This document shows, piece by piece, positions 50,786-59,742 of a stretch of 64,000 nt of DNA; position 1 is the stretch's first letter; each line of letters starts with the position of its first letter. Under the pieces are notes generated by a model. That model was not told where the DNA came from. It was given only the letters and a program-made list of their open reading frames with translations, and did no database searches. A program made the position numbers and the translations under genes. Origin of the DNA: Sulfuritalea hydrogenivorans sk43H (GTDB taxonomy: Bacteria; Pseudomonadota; Gammaproteobacteria; Burkholderiales; Rhodocyclaceae); contig NZ_AP012547.1 of assembly GCF_000828635.1 (NCBI RefSeq), forward strand, positions 2,790,001 to 2,854,000, written 5' to 3'.

Positions 50786-52324
50786 TTGAACGCGACTACA
50801 CAGAGCACGACCCCTTCCGCCGTCGACGACCAGGACGCCAGCCCGGCCGCCGTCCCGCCAGCGCCGACCTTCGACGACCTCGGGCTGCTGCCCGAGTTGC
50901 TGCGTGCCGTGAAGGACAACGGCTACACGCACCCGACCCCGATCCAGACCCAGGCCATCCCCATCATCATGGCCGGCAAGGATGTCATGGGCGGCGCCCA
51001 GACCGGTACCGGCAAGACGGCCGGCTTCACCCTGCCGCTGCTGCAACGGCTGGCGCGCCATGCCAGCAGTTCGCCCTCGCCTGCGCGCCATCCGGTGCGC
51101 GCGCTGATCCTGGCGCCGACGCGCGAACTGGCCATGCAGGTGCATGAAAGCGTGGTCACCTACAGCAAGTACGTGCCGTTGCGCTCGGTCTGCATTTACG
51201 GCGGCGTGGATATCAAGCCGCAGATCGCCGAACTGCGCGAAGGCCGCGAGATCGTGGTCGCCACGCCGGGCCGCCTGCTCGACCACGTGCAGCAAAAGAG
51301 CGTGTCCTTCGCCGCGGTCGAGGTGCTGGTGCTCGACGAGGCCGACCGCATGCTGGACATGGGCTTCATCCCCGACATCAAGCGCATCCTCGCAATGCTG
51401 CCGAAAGAGCGCCAGAGCCTGCTGTTCTCGGCCACCTTCTCCAACGAGATCAAGAATCTCGCCGACAGCATGCTCAAGGCACCGCAACTGATCGAAGTCG
51501 CGCGCCGCAATGCCGTCAGCGAGACCATCACCCATCGCGTTTATCCCGTGGCCTCCGACCTCAAGCGCAGCCTGCTGGTGCACCTCCTGACCCACGACGA
51601 GGAGAAGGCCAAGCAGGTGCTGGTCTTCGTCGGCACCAAGTTCGGCGCCAGCCGGCTGGCCGTGTACCTCGAACGCCAGGGCATCGCCGCCGACGCCATC
51701 CACGGCGACAAAAGCCAGCAGCAGCGCACCGAAGCGCTCGAAGGCTTCAAGTCGGGCAGGATCCGCGTGCTGGTCGCCACCGATGTCGCCGCGCGCGGCC
51801 TCGACATCGACGACCTGCCGCATGTCATCAACTACGAATTGCCACACACCGCCGAGGACTACGTGCATCGCATCGGCCGCACCGGTCGCGCCGGCAAGCA
51901 GGGCGACGCCACTTCCCTGTTCGCCCCCGAGGAAAAGCAGCGGCTGGCCGACATCGAAAAGCTGATCAAGCGCCAGATCGAGCGCGTCGAGATCAGCGGC
52001 TTCGCCGAGCTGGCTTCCGCGCCGCCCGAGCGTGCGCCGAGCAATCGCGGCCACAAGCGCGAGCACCTCGAGCGCGCCCGCGAGAAAGCGCGCGAGCGCG
52101 ATCGCGCGCTGACGCTGGACGGCAACCGGCCGGCCGGGCGCGAACTGCCCACCCCCGCCGCCCACGTGCCGCGACTCGACCCGCGCCTGCCCAAGCTCGA
52201 CTTCGATCCGACCAAGCCCTATGTCAACAAACCTGGCGGTGCCGAAATCGCTCCCGAGAAACCGTCGCCGACGCGCCCGCAGCGGCCGGTCGCCGCACTG
52301 CTCGGCGGCCTGGGGAAAAAGTAG
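50786..52324 (+). CDS. DEAD-box ATP-dependent RNA helicase, RhlE-like
   Basis: Protein of 512 aa with all motifs in order: Q-motif FDDLGLLPELLRAVKDNGYTHPTPIQTQAIP, motif I AQTGTGKT, Ia PTRELA, DEAD at VLDEADRMLDMGF, III SATF, IV LVFVGTK, V TDVAARGLDIDDLPHVINYELP and VI HRIGRTGRAG. A basic, Arg/Pro-rich C-terminal tail (about 415-512) is typical of RhlE-type RNA-binding tails. TTG start with AGGAG 5 bases upstream. The N-terminal AVPPAPTFDDL contains a dispersed repeat copy. Confidence 0.95.
   Translation: MNATTQSTTPSAVDDQDASPAAVPPAPTFDDLGLLPELLRAVKDNGYTHPTPIQTQAIPIIMAGKDVMGGAQTGTGKTAGFTLPLLQRLARHASSSPSPARHPVRALILAPTRELAMQVHESVVTYSKYVPLRSVCIYGGVDIKPQIAELREGREIVVATPGRLLDHVQQKSVSFAAVEVLVLDEADRMLDMGFIPDIKRILAMLPKERQSLLFSATFSNEIKNLADSMLKAPQLIEVARRNAVSETITHRVYPVASDLKRSLLVHLLTHDEEKAKQVLVFVGTKFGASRLAVYLERQGIAADAIHGDKSQQQRTEALEGFKSGRIRVLVATDVAARGLDIDDLPHVINYELPHTAEDYVHRIGRTGRAGKQGDATSLFAPEEKQRLADIEKLIKRQIERVEISGFAELASAPPERAPSNRGHKREHLERAREKARERDRALTLDGNRPAGRELPTPAAHVPRLDPRLPKLDFDPTKPYVNKPGGAEIAPEKPSPTRPQRPVAALLGGLGKK
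50848..50869 (-). repeat. Dispersed 22-bp repeat, copy in DEAD-box helicase
   Basis: Minus-strand motif with one mismatch at its first base; the gene reads the reverse orientation as AVPPAPT in the disordered N-terminal tail just before the Q-motif. Confidence 0.75.
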
Positions 52325-53182
52325 GTGAAGCTGGTCCGCTTCGGCTCCCGTGGCCGCGAAAAGCCCGGCCTGATTGCCGCCGACGGCAGCCTGCGCGACC
52401 TTTCCGGGTACGTCGCCGACATCGGCTGGAACGAGCTTTCACCCGCCGGACAAAAACGCCTGCGCGCCCTCGATGCGCGCGCCTTGCCCAAAGTGCGCGG
52501 CACGCCGCGATTCGGCGTGCCCTTCACCGGCATTTCGAAAATCGTCGGCATCGGCCTCAATTACCGCGCCCACGCCCTCGAAGCGAAGATGCCGATTCCC
52601 ACCGAACCGGTGGTGTTCATGAAGGCCACCACCTGCATTACCGGCCCCTTCGATCCGATCCTGAAACCCGTCGACAGCACCAAGCTCGACTGGGAGGTCG
52701 AGCTTGGGCTAGTCATCGGCCGCGAGACCCGCCAGGTCAGCGAGGCCAGGGCGCTCGATCACGTCGCAGGCTACTGCGCGTTCCACGATGTCTCGGAGCG
52801 CGCCTTCCAGCTTGAGCGCGGCGGCCAGTGGGACAAGGGCAAGGGCTGCGACAGCTTCGGCCCGATCGGCCCCTGGCTGGTAACGAAGGACGAGGTCGCC
52901 GACCCGCAAGCCTTGCGCCTGTGGCTCGACGTCAATGGCGAGCGCATGCAGGATTCCTCCACCGCCGACATGATCTTTTCCTGCGCCGAAATCGTCAGCT
53001 ACCTCTCGCGCTTCATGACGCTCTTGCCCGGCGACGTGATCTGCACCGGCACGCCGCAGGGCGTCGGCATCGGGCGCGGACGCTTCCTTCAGGTCGGCGA
53101 CCGGGTCAGGCTCGGTGTCGAGGGCCTGGGCGAACAGGAACAGACTGTCATCGCAACTCGCCAGGCCGGAAGTCGGCGCTGA
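52325..53182 (+). CDS. Fumarylacetoacetate hydrolase family protein
   Basis: Protein of 285 aa with the FAH-fold core (about 65-280): IVGIGLNYRAHALEAKMPIPTEPVVFMKATTCITGP, metal-binding EVELGLVIGRET, GYCAFHDVSERAFQLERGGQWDKGKGCDSFGPIGPWLV and MTLLPGDVICTGTPQGVGIGR. Members include oxaloacetate tautomerases/decarboxylases, acylpyruvases and ureidoglycolate lyases; the exact substrate is unclear. GTG start immediately after the helicase stop. The extreme 3' end (GCCGGAAGTCGGCGCTG) is a partial copy of the dispersed repeat. Confidence 0.9.
   Translation: MKLVRFGSRGREKPGLIAADGSLRDLSGYVADIGWNELSPAGQKRLRALDARALPKVRGTPRFGVPFTGISKIVGIGLNYRAHALEAKMPIPTEPVVFMKATTCITGPFDPILKPVDSTKLDWEVELGLVIGRETRQVSEARALDHVAGYCAFHDVSERAFQLERGGQWDKGKGCDSFGPIGPWLVTKDEVADPQALRLWLDVNGERMQDSSTADMIFSCAEIVSYLSRFMTLLPGDVICTGTPQGVGIGRGRFLQVGDRVRLGVEGLGEQEQTVIATRQAGSRR
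53165..53181 (+). repeat. Partial copy of dispersed repeat at end of FAH gene
   Basis: GCCGGAAGTCGGCGCTG, 17 bases identical to the flank and left half of the macA copy (reverse strand), then diverging at the stop codon. It looks like a truncated or decayed copy. Confidence 0.5.
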
Positions 53183-53277
53183 TGAAACCCCTGCGCAGCA
53201 AGGCGGTCGAGCAAAGTACGCTCTCCTCGCCGCTGCGGATAACGACACGGCGATTTACCGCTCGTCCGTCGCCGGCC

Positions 53278-54741
53278 CTAATTCAGATAATCCAGCCGCA
53301 AGCGCTGCTGCAAGGTTCGCGCTTCGCGCAGGGCCTCCTTGAGGATCAGCCGATCGAGCTTGTGCAGGCGATCCGGATTGAGCCGGTTGGCCGCATCGGG
53401 AAACTCTCCGGAAACCTGATTCTGCAGACGCAGGCGCTGTATCTGATAGAAGGAGGCAGCCATCGCGGCGACCTCCTCGACCGGCATCCCCAGGGCCGGC
53501 CGCACACCGCGCAGACGTTCGACGGTATTGGTCTGGGCGACTCCGTAAGCCAGGGCAAAAATCCGCGCCGCATCGACAAACAGGCGGATCCCCTGCCCTT
53601 TGAGGTCGAGCGTGCGAGGAAAGTCGGGGCCGCCGCCAAGCCGGAAATCACGCCACCAGCTCAACGGCGGCGCCTGCTCCAGCGCATTGCCCGCCATCGC
53701 CCGCAGGAAGGCGGTGTTTCCCTTGACTCGCTGCAACAGCCATTCCTGCAGCTCGGCGACCAGCTCTTCGCGGCCATAGAGTGGACGGAAATCGAAAAAA
53801 ATGGTGGCATTGAGCAAGGCCTCGGGCTCCGGCACCGCGATCCAGCCGCCAAACCGCTGCTTCCACTCATCGAGGGAAAGGCACCAGGTCGGGTTGCCGG
53901 CCATGATCTGTCCCGAGCACAACGGAAACCCGCAGGCATCGAGCGCCGCATTGACGGCCTGGGCGAAGGGCAGGAATTTCCGGCGCAGCTCCCCGGCTTC
54001 CTCCGCCGAGGCCGCCTCGAACACGATGCCGTTGTCCTGGTCGGTGACCAGGGTCTGTTCCAGCCTGCCCTCCGATCCGAAAACCAGCCAGCACCATGGC
54101 ACATAGGGAAGCTCGAACTGGCCCTCCACCAGATCGATCGCCTGCAGGGCGATCAGGTCGTTGAGGGCCGCAATCCACTCGCACAATACCTCCGCCCCGC
54201 TTCCCTCGATCAGGCGGCGGGAGGCAAAACGCCTCACGGCAACAGTCTGCACCGAAAGCTCGGCAATACTCCGGGTTGCCAGAATGGCGTTGGCCAGGCT
54301 CGCCGAATCCGCGGCCTGCATGCCATACAGATCGCCCTGCGAGACGACATTGAAGAGGCGTCCATCGGGCCCGGTCAGGATCAGGTGGCGCATGCCGCGA
54401 CGGAACATGAGAACGGTCGCCTGATGTACCGTCGCCTCCGCCGGCAGGGTGGCGAGGCCTCCGGTCATGACGCCGGCCACCGGTCCGGCAAGATCACATT
54501 CGCCATCGATGATGGAACGCAGCGCATCGCGCAGGCTGACAATGCCCAGCGGCACCGAGCTCGTCTTGTCGACGACTACCGCCGCCTCGGCAGCGCGGGA
54601 ATCGATGGCCCGCAGGGTGTCGCGCACCGATGTTGCCGGATCGACCACGACGGGCGGCGCCAGCGGCAGATTGCGCAGCGCCGTGTTGAGGTTCACCGGC
54701 GCCGCGGCGAAGGCGTCAGGCCTGCCGGCGGATTCCTGCAT
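53278..54741 (-). CDS. CBS domain and DUF294 putative nucleotidyltransferase
   Basis: Protein of 487 aa. Two CBS motifs occupy about 30-150 (VVVDPATSVRDTLRAIDSRAAEAAVVVDKTSSVPLGIVSLRD and ATLPAEATVHQATVLMFRRGMRHLILTGPDG). A DUF294 nucleotidyltransferase-like domain with GSEGRLEQTLVTDQDNGIVFE (G-S-x-x-R-x5-T-D-Q-D-N) follows, then a DUF294_C helical domain to the end. Such proteins are thought to sense adenine nucleotides through CBS and to modify a partner. The CheY-like gene lies 51 bases upstream on the same strand, suggesting shared regulation. Confidence 0.88.
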   Translation of the reverse strand: MQESAGRPDAFAAAPVNLNTALRNLPLAPPVVVDPATSVRDTLRAIDSRAAEAAVVVDKTSSVPLGIVSLRDALRSIIDGECDLAGPVAGVMTGGLATLPAEATVHQATVLMFRRGMRHLILTGPDGRLFNVVSQGDLYGMQAADSASLANAILATRSIAELSVQTVAVRRFASRRLIEGSGAEVLCEWIAALNDLIALQAIDLVEGQFELPYVPWCWLVFGSEGRLEQTLVTDQDNGIVFEAASAEEAGELRRKFLPFAQAVNAALDACGFPLCSGQIMAGNPTWCLSLDEWKQRFGGWIAVPEPEALLNATIFFDFRPLYGREELVAELQEWLLQRVKGNTAFLRAMAGNALEQAPPLSWWRDFRLGGGPDFPRTLDLKGQGIRLFVDAARIFALAYGVAQTNTVERLRGVRPALGMPVEEVAAMAASFYQIQRLRLQNQVSGEFPDAANRLNPDRLHKLDRLILKEALREARTLQQRLRLDYLN

Positions 54742-54792
54742 GGCGGATGCGCCCGGTAGGGTTGCTCCCGCACAGCGGGCGATTCATGGCTT

Positions 54793-55164
54793 TCATGCGC
54801 GGTCCATCAGCGCCTTGACCTTGGCGACCAGCTCCCTGGTCGAAAATGGCTTGGTCATATAGACGTCGGCACCGAGTGCAAGTCCCTTGGACACCTCCGT
54901 ATCGCGCCCCTTGGCGGTCAGCATCATGATTCTCAAGTCCTTGAATTCAGGATCCTGGCGCAGATCCTGACAGACTTCGAAGCCATTGCGCAGCGGCATC
55001 ATGACGTCGAGAATCGCCAGATCGGGCCGCTCGGCGCGGACCTTAGCCAGCGCTTCGGCGCCATTCTGCGCGACGATCACGTCGTAGCCTTCGCGCTTCA
55101 GCAGAAACTCGATTGAAATGACGATATTCGGCTCGTCGTCGGCTATCAGTATTCTCTTCGCCAT
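54793..55164 (-). CDS. CheY-like response regulator
   Basis: Protein of 123 aa, REC domain only: ILIADDEPNIVISIEFLLKREGYDV, phosphoacceptor Asp53 in LAILDVMMPLRNGFE, MLTAKGRD and MTKPFSTRELVAKVKAL. GGGGGA upstream of the ATG. No kinase is adjacent; the neighbour is the CBS-DUF294 protein. In other proteobacteria such pairs lie near acetate-uptake or DNA polymerase epsilon-type genes, which are not seen here. Confidence 0.9.
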   Translation of the reverse strand: MAKRILIADDEPNIVISIEFLLKREGYDVIVAQNGAEALAKVRAERPDLAILDVMMPLRNGFEVCQDLRQDPEFKDLRIMMLTAKGRDTEVSKGLALGADVYMTKPFSTRELVAKVKALMDRA

Positions 55165-55232
55165 GCGTCCCCCGTCTTTCAGGTCTGGTGTGCTTCCTGT
55201 CGGAAGAATACACCGCGCCTCGCCACGGACAT

Positions 55233-55261
55233 AAAAAAGCCCACCGCTAGGGTGGGCTTTT
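55233..55261 (-). terminator. Terminator downstream of panD
   Basis: A perfect 11-bp stem (AAAAGCCCACC and complement, 5-base loop) with TTTTTT on the minus strand and TTTT on the plus strand, 19 bases past the panD stop. Confidence 0.85.
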
Positions 55262-55279
55262 CATGCAGCGGCCGGAAAA

Positions 55280-55663
55280 TCAGGCGGCGGCTTGCGCCGG
55301 AATCTGCCGGCTGTGGTGGGTAATGCGGTTTCTGGCATCGACATACACCAGATCGGGCTCGAAATTCTGCAGCTCGATCTCGTTCATCATGGCGTAGGTG
55401 GCGATGATCAGCAGGTCGCCGGTGGCGGCCTTGCGCGCGGCGGCGCCATTCACGGAAATGGTGCCGGTGCCGCGTTCGGCGCGAATGGCGTAGGTGGTGA
55501 AGCGCTCGCCGTTGTTGACGTTGTAGATGTCGATCTGCTGGTATTCCTTGATGTCCGCCGCTTCGAGCAGGTTTTCATCGATCGCGCAGGAACCCTCGTA
55601 GTGCAGTTCGGCGTGTGTCACCGTCACGCGGTGAAGTTTCGACTTGAGCATCATGCGTTGCAT
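55280..55663 (-). CDS. panD: Aspartate 1-decarboxylase
   Basis: Protein of 127 aa. PanD makes beta-alanine for pantothenate synthesis and is a pyruvoyl enzyme that self-cleaves between Gly24 and Ser25, seen in [10 protein letters not shown]. It opens [20 protein letters not shown], the family N-terminus; an upstream in-frame start adds 10 residues. The C-terminal half [24 protein letters not shown] is conserved. Last of the pan genes, 113 bases after panC. Confidence 0.95.
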   Translation of the reverse strand: MQRMMLKSKLHRVTVTHAELHYEGSCAIDENLLEAADIKEYQQIDIYNVNNGERFTTYAIRAERGTGTISVNGAAARKAATGDLLIIATYAMMNEIELQNFEPDLVYVDARNRITHHSRQIPAQAAA

Positions 55664-55776
55664 TGTCAGACCTTTCTCATGCAAAGGCGGCAATCAATCG
55701 GGAACGGCCCCTAAGGAGCACTGTTCCCGCCTCGTTCGCTTCTGGCACACCACCGGCATGAGCGCATCGCAGTGGC

Positions 55777-56604
55777 CTAAACTTCCAGATTGTCGATGAG
55801 GCGCGTGCTTCCGAGACGCGCCGCCGCCAACACCACCAATCCGGAATCGTGAGCGGATGGCAATTGTAGATCAAGTTTTTTACGCAATGCAACATAATCC
55901 GTAATCCAGCCACTGGCCTGCAACTCCGATATTGCCCCTTGTTCAAGCAAGGTCAAATTTCGTCCCCCGGCACGTACCGCCTCTACTACTTTGGTCAGTA
56001 CCCGGAACAAATGCGGCGCTTCCGCCCTTTCCGCGGCGGACAGGTAGCCGTTGCGCGAGGACAGGGCCAGGCCGTCGGCCGCGCGCACCGTCTCGCCGCC
56101 GATGATGTCGATGGGCAGGTTGAACTCGCGCACCATGTTGCGAATTACCATCAGTTGCTGGTAATCCTTCTTGCCAAACAAGGCCACGTCGGGCTGGGCG
56201 ATCTGGAACAGCTTCATCACCACCGTGGCGACGCCGCGAAAATGCCCGGGGCGGAACTCGCCATCGAGGATGCCGGCCTGCTCGGGTGGCGGCTCGACCT
56301 GGTAGGTCTGCGGCTGCGGGTACATTTCCGCTTCCTGCGGGGCGAACAGGTCATCGACCCCCGCCGCCGCGAGGCGCTCGCAATCCGCCACGAAGGTGCG
56401 CGGGTATTTTTCGAAATCCTCGCCGGGACGGAACTGCAGACGATTGACGAAAATGGTCGCAATCACCTGATCGGCGTTGTCGCGCGCCTGCGTCATCAGC
56501 GCAATGTGGCCGTCGTGCAGGTTGCCCATGGTGGGCACCAGCGCCACGCGACCGTCCCTGCGCCGCGCCGCCCGCAGCGACGCGATGGTTTCGTGGATGC
56601 GCAT
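55777..56604 (-). CDS. panC: Pantothenate synthetase
   Basis: Protein of 275 aa. PanC joins pantoate and beta-alanine using ATP. Motifs are VPTMGNLHDGHIALM (HIGH-like), IFVNRLQFRPGEDFEKYPRT (usually N-P-x-Q-F; here N-R-L-Q-F), GHFRGVATVVMKLF, ALFGKKDYQQL and GLALSSRNGYLS (KMSKS-like). Its start overlaps the panB stop by one base (TGATG). No GGAG is obvious, which fits translational coupling. Confidence 0.95.
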   Translation of the reverse strand: MRIHETIASLRAARRRDGRVALVPTMGNLHDGHIALMTQARDNADQVIATIFVNRLQFRPGEDFEKYPRTFVADCERLAAAGVDDLFAPQEAEMYPQPQTYQVEPPPEQAGILDGEFRPGHFRGVATVVMKLFQIAQPDVALFGKKDYQQLMVIRNMVREFNLPIDIIGGETVRAADGLALSSRNGYLSAAERAEAPHLFRVLTKVVEAVRAGGRNLTLLEQGAISELQASGWITDYVALRKKLDLQLPSAHDSGLVVLAAARLGSTRLIDNLEV

Positions 56605-57419
56605 CAGTAACAGTGCTCCGGGCCGGGGAACGAGCCGTCCTTCACCGCCCTGACGTAGGCCTGTACGGCACCGTCGATGCTCTGCGCCTCGGCCATGAAG
56701 TCCTTGACGAAGCGCCCCTTCTTGCCCGGATAGACGCCGAGCATGTCGTGCAGTACCAGCACCTGGCCGTCGCACTCCTTGCCGGCGCCGATGCCGATGG
56801 TGGCGCAGACCTTGAGCAATTGCGTGATTTCACTGGCGAGCTGGGCGGGCACCATTTCCAGCACCATCATCGCGGCGCCGGCCTGTTCCAGCGCCAAGGC
56901 TTCGCGCTTCATGCGCGCCGCGCCCTCCTCGCCGCGCCCCTGCACCCGGTAGCCGCCCAGCGCATGCACTGACTGCGGCGTAAGGCCGATGTGGGCGCAG
57001 ACCGGCACGCCGCGTTCAACCAGGAAATGCACGGTCTCGGCCATCACCTCGCCGCCCTCCAGCTTGACCATCTCGGCGCCGGCGGCCAGCAGCTTTCCGG
57101 CATTGCGGATCGCCTGCTCCTTCGACTCGTGGTAGGCGCCGAAGGGCATGTCGGCGACCAGCATCGGCCGCGACGGCAGCGCCGCGACGCAGGCCGTGTG
57201 ATAGACCATGTGCTCCATGGTCACCGGCAAGGTCGAGGTCTTGCCCTGGATCACGTTGCCCAGCGAATCGCCGACCAGCATCACATCGACGCCGCAGCGG
57301 TCCTCCAGCGCGGCGAAGCTGGCGTCATAACAGGTGAGCATGGCGATCTTCTCGCCTTCGCGCTTCATGCGGCCCAGTTCCGGCAAGGTAATCGGCTTGT
57401 TGCTGGCGAGGTAGGTCAT
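56604..57419 (-). CDS. panB: 3-methyl-2-oxobutanoate hydroxymethyltransferase
   Basis: Protein of 271 aa. PanB adds a hydroxymethyl group from methylene-tetrahydrofolate to 2-oxoisovalerate, linking to the ilv genes in this window. Motifs: [79 protein letters not shown] and [19 protein letters not shown] much longer open frame exists upstream but runs through the DUF486 and folK genes out of frame; [15 protein letters not shown] is the family start. Confidence 0.95.
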   Translation of the reverse strand: MTYLASNKPITLPELGRMKREGEKIAMLTCYDASFAALEDRCGVDVMLVGDSLGNVIQGKTSTLPVTMEHMVYHTACVAALPSRPMLVADMPFGAYHESKEQAIRNAGKLLAAGAEMVKLEGGEVMAETVHFLVERGVPVCAHIGLTPQSVHALGGYRVQGRGEEGAARMKREALALEQAGAAMMVLEMVPAQLASEITQLLKVCATIGIGAGKECDGQVLVLHDMLGVYPGKKGRFVKDFMAEAQSIDGAVQAYVRAVKDGSFPGPEHCY

Positions 57420-57778
57420 GGCGATCTGAAAATGAAATAAACGGCGCCTAGGATACACAAACCCGCCCACAGAAAATCCAGCTTGAGCGGCTGCTTCATG
57501 TAGAACAGGGCAAACGGAACGAATACCGTGAGAGTGATCACTTCCTGCAGGATCTTGAGCTGGCCCAACGACATCTCGGAGTGGCCGATGCGATTGGCCG
57601 GCACCTGCAACAGGTACTCGAACAAGGCAATGCCCCACGAGGCCAGCGCGGCGATCCACCACGGCCGGTCGTTGAGGTTCTTCAAATGCGCATACCAGGC
57701 GAAGGTCATGAAGACATTCGAAGCCGTGAGCAACAGCGTGGTCTGCCAGACAACCGGGATATGCGGCAGTGACGACAT
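57416..57778 (-). CDS. DUF486 (DMT-like) membrane protein
   Basis: Protein of 120 aa with four hydrophobic helices and the DUF486 features [36 protein letters not shown] and [25 protein letters not shown]. The family is related to drug/metabolite transporters but is uncharacterised. It overlaps the panB start by 4 bases and follows folK by 3 bases, so it is in the pcnB-folK-panB transcript. Confidence 0.85.
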   Translation of the reverse strand: MSSLPHIPVVWQTTLLLTASNVFMTFAWYAHLKNLNDRPWWIAALASWGIALFEYLLQVPANRIGHSEMSLGQLKILQEVITLTVFVPFALFYMKQPLKLDFLWAGLCILGAVYFIFRSP

Positions 57779-57781
57779 GGT

Positions 57782-58276
57782 TCAGGCAGCTGGCGACAGC
57801 ATCTTCTCGATCTGCTGATCGGCGCAGCGCAGCAGCAGATCGCCTACGTTGCCGTGGCCCGGAATGCGCAACAGCGGTGCGATTTCGGCCAGCGGCGCCA
57901 GCACGAAGGCACGCTCGTGCAGGCGCGGATGCGGCAGGGTCAGTTGCGGGTCGTCGCTGAGCAGGTTGCCGTAGAGCAGCAGGTCGAGATCCAGCGTGCG
58001 CGGCGCGTTCTTCACGCTGCGCTGGCGACCGAAGTCCGCTTCGATCGCAAACAGGGATTGCATGAGAGTCGGCGCCGGCGACACGGCGACCAGCTCGACC
58101 ACGGCGTTGATGAAGTCGGGCTGGTGCTTGAGTCCGACCGGCGCCGTGCGATACAGCGAAGATGCAGCGATGAATTCGGTCTGCGGCATTTTGCGCAAGG
58201 CGAGGATGGCCGCCTTCACCGTCGCCGCCGGGTCCCCCAGATTGGCGCCCAGCGCGATGAAGCAACGCTGCCCCAC
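57782..58276 (-). CDS. folK: HPPK, 6-hydroxymethyldihydropterin pyrophosphokinase
   Basis: Protein of 164 aa. FolK transfers pyrophosphate to 6-hydroxymethyl-dihydropterin in folate synthesis. Motifs are [39 protein letters not shown] and the metal-binding [13 protein letters not shown] with [19 protein letters not shown]. Starts 1 base after the pcnB stop. The segment [16 protein letters not shown] carries a dispersed repeat copy where other FolK proteins have a short S-x-x-P turn. Confidence 0.95.
   Translation of the reverse strand: MGQRCFIALGANLGDPAATVKAAILALRKMPQTEFIAASSLYRTAPVGLKHQPDFINAVVELVAVSPAPTLMQSLFAIEADFGRQRSVKNAPRTLDLDLLLYGNLLSDDPQLTLPHPRLHERAFVLAPLAEIAPLLRIPGHGNVGDLLLRCADQQIEKMLSPAA
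58069..58090 (+). repeat. Dispersed 22-bp repeat, copy in folK
   Basis: Plus-strand motif with one mismatch (C for T at the centre). folK is on the other strand and reads it as AVSPAPT in a turn. Confidence 0.75.
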
Positions 58277-58277
58277 G

Positions 58278-59630
58278 TCAGCTTTCGCTGCTGACCGGAC
58301 TGGCGGAATCCCCCTCGCCCGACGCCTTCTTGCCGCGCACGCGACGCCGCTTCTTCTTTGGTCCGCTGTCGGGGATCAGCAGGGCTTCGCGGCCTTCGTG
58401 ATCGGCATTCTGGAAGGCATCCCACCAATCGGCGATGTCCATGCCGATTTCGCCGCTTTCGGCGCGCAAGACGAGGAAATCATAGCCGGCGCGAAAACGC
58501 GGCAGCTCGATCAGGCGATAGGGCGACTTTCCGGCGCGCTTCTCGAAGCGTGGCTGCAAGGACCAGATGTCCTTGATGTCGCCTACGATGCGGCGCGTGA
58601 TGGCGAGCTTTTCGCCCTGCGCATCGAGCACCTCGTCCATCGCTTCGTAGAGCGCGGGAATCGGCACTTCGCCGCGGGCTTTGCGGATCTCCCAGTTGGC
58701 CAGCACTTCGTGCCAGAGCAGCGTGGCGAACAGGTAGCCGGGCGACAGGGACTTGCCGGCCTTGACCCGCGCATCGGTATTGGCCAGCGAGAGCATGACG
58801 AACTTCTCGCCCAGCGGCTGTTCCAGGATCACATCCAGCATCGGCAGCAGGCCATGATGCAGGCCGTCGTCGCGCAGGCGTTTGAGGCATTCGACCGAGT
58901 GCCCGGAAAACAGCAGCTTCAGCATCTCGTCGAAGAGGCGCGCCGCGGGTACGTTTTCCATCAGCTCGGCCATTTCGCGGATCGGCGCACGCACCGCCGG
59001 ATCGAGCGTCAGGCCCAGCTTTGCGGACAGACGCACGGCGCGCAGCATGCGCACCGGGTCTTCGCGATAGCGCAGCTTCGGCTCGCCGATCATGCGCAGG
59101 GTCTTCTGCTGCAGGTCGGCCACGCCGTGGTGGTAGTCGATCACCGTCTCCGAGGATGGATCGTAGTAAAGCGCGTTGACCGTGAAGTCGCGGCGCGCGG
59201 CGTCTTCCGCGATCGAGCCGAAGACGTTGTCGCGCAGCACGCGGCCGTGTTCGTCCTTGACGGTATGGGCATCGTGCGCGGCGCGGAAGGTGGACACTTC
59301 GAGCGTCTCGCCGCCCTGCATCACATGCACGATCTGGAAGCGGCGGCCGATGATGCGGGCGCGGCGGAACAGGGCGCGCACCTGCTCCGGTTCGGCATCG
59401 GTGGCAATGTCGTAATCCTTGGGATCGATGCCCGCGATCAGGTCGCGCACCGCGCCGCCGACGATATAGGCCTTGTAGCCCGCCTGCTGCAGCGTCTCGC
59501 AGGTACGGCGGGCGCCCAGCGACACATGGTCGCGGCGAATGCCATGGCGCGCCACGGGAATCATGGCCGGCGCATGGGATGACGGGGAATCGCCGCGACG
59601 GAACACGCGGCGCAACAGCTTGCGGATCAT
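58278..59630 (-). CDS. pcnB: Poly(A) polymerase I
   Basis: Protein of 450 aa. PcnB adds 3' poly(A) tails that promote RNA decay. Class II nucleotidyltransferase head: AYIVGGAVRDLIAGIDPKDYDIATDAEPEQVRALF with the catalytic DYD, then RRDFTVNALYYDP, GEPKLRYREDPVRMLRAVRLSAKLG and MLKLLFSGHSVECLKRL. The Lys/Arg-rich tail (GPKKKRRRVRGKK) is typical of PAP and distinguishes it from CCA-adding enzyme. MIRKLLRRVF was taken as the start, 9 codons after a longer alternative. First gene of the pcnB-folK-DUF486-panBC run. Confidence 0.93.
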   Translation of the reverse strand: MIRKLLRRVFRRGDSPSSHAPAMIPVARHGIRRDHVSLGARRTCETLQQAGYKAYIVGGAVRDLIAGIDPKDYDIATDAEPEQVRALFRRARIIGRRFQIVHVMQGGETLEVSTFRAAHDAHTVKDEHGRVLRDNVFGSIAEDAARRDFTVNALYYDPSSETVIDYHHGVADLQQKTLRMIGEPKLRYREDPVRMLRAVRLSAKLGLTLDPAVRAPIREMAELMENVPAARLFDEMLKLLFSGHSVECLKRLRDDGLHHGLLPMLDVILEQPLGEKFVMLSLANTDARVKAGKSLSPGYLFATLLWHEVLANWEIRKARGEVPIPALYEAMDEVLDAQGEKLAITRRIVGDIKDIWSLQPRFEKRAGKSPYRLIELPRFRAGYDFLVLRAESGEIGMDIADWWDAFQNADHEGREALLIPDSGPKKKRRRVRGKKASGEGDSASPVSSES

Positions 59631-59742
59631 GGGATTGGAACGAAAAGGAGGGCGCAATGATAGCTGATATTGCCGCCCCGGAATTGCACGGAGGGGCGCC
59701 GGCTTCCGTTAAAATTGCCGGTTTCTGTCCCTCGCACGACCT

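Noticed and set aside
49416-50789. Plus-strand open frame opposite the PAS kinase
   Set aside because: It is a shadow of the kinase; no start signal or domain.
56604-58265. Possible fusion of a 280-residue N-terminal extension to PanB
   Set aside because: The upstream part is out-of-frame reading of folK and the DUF486 gene, both real and well placed; PanB starts at 57419.
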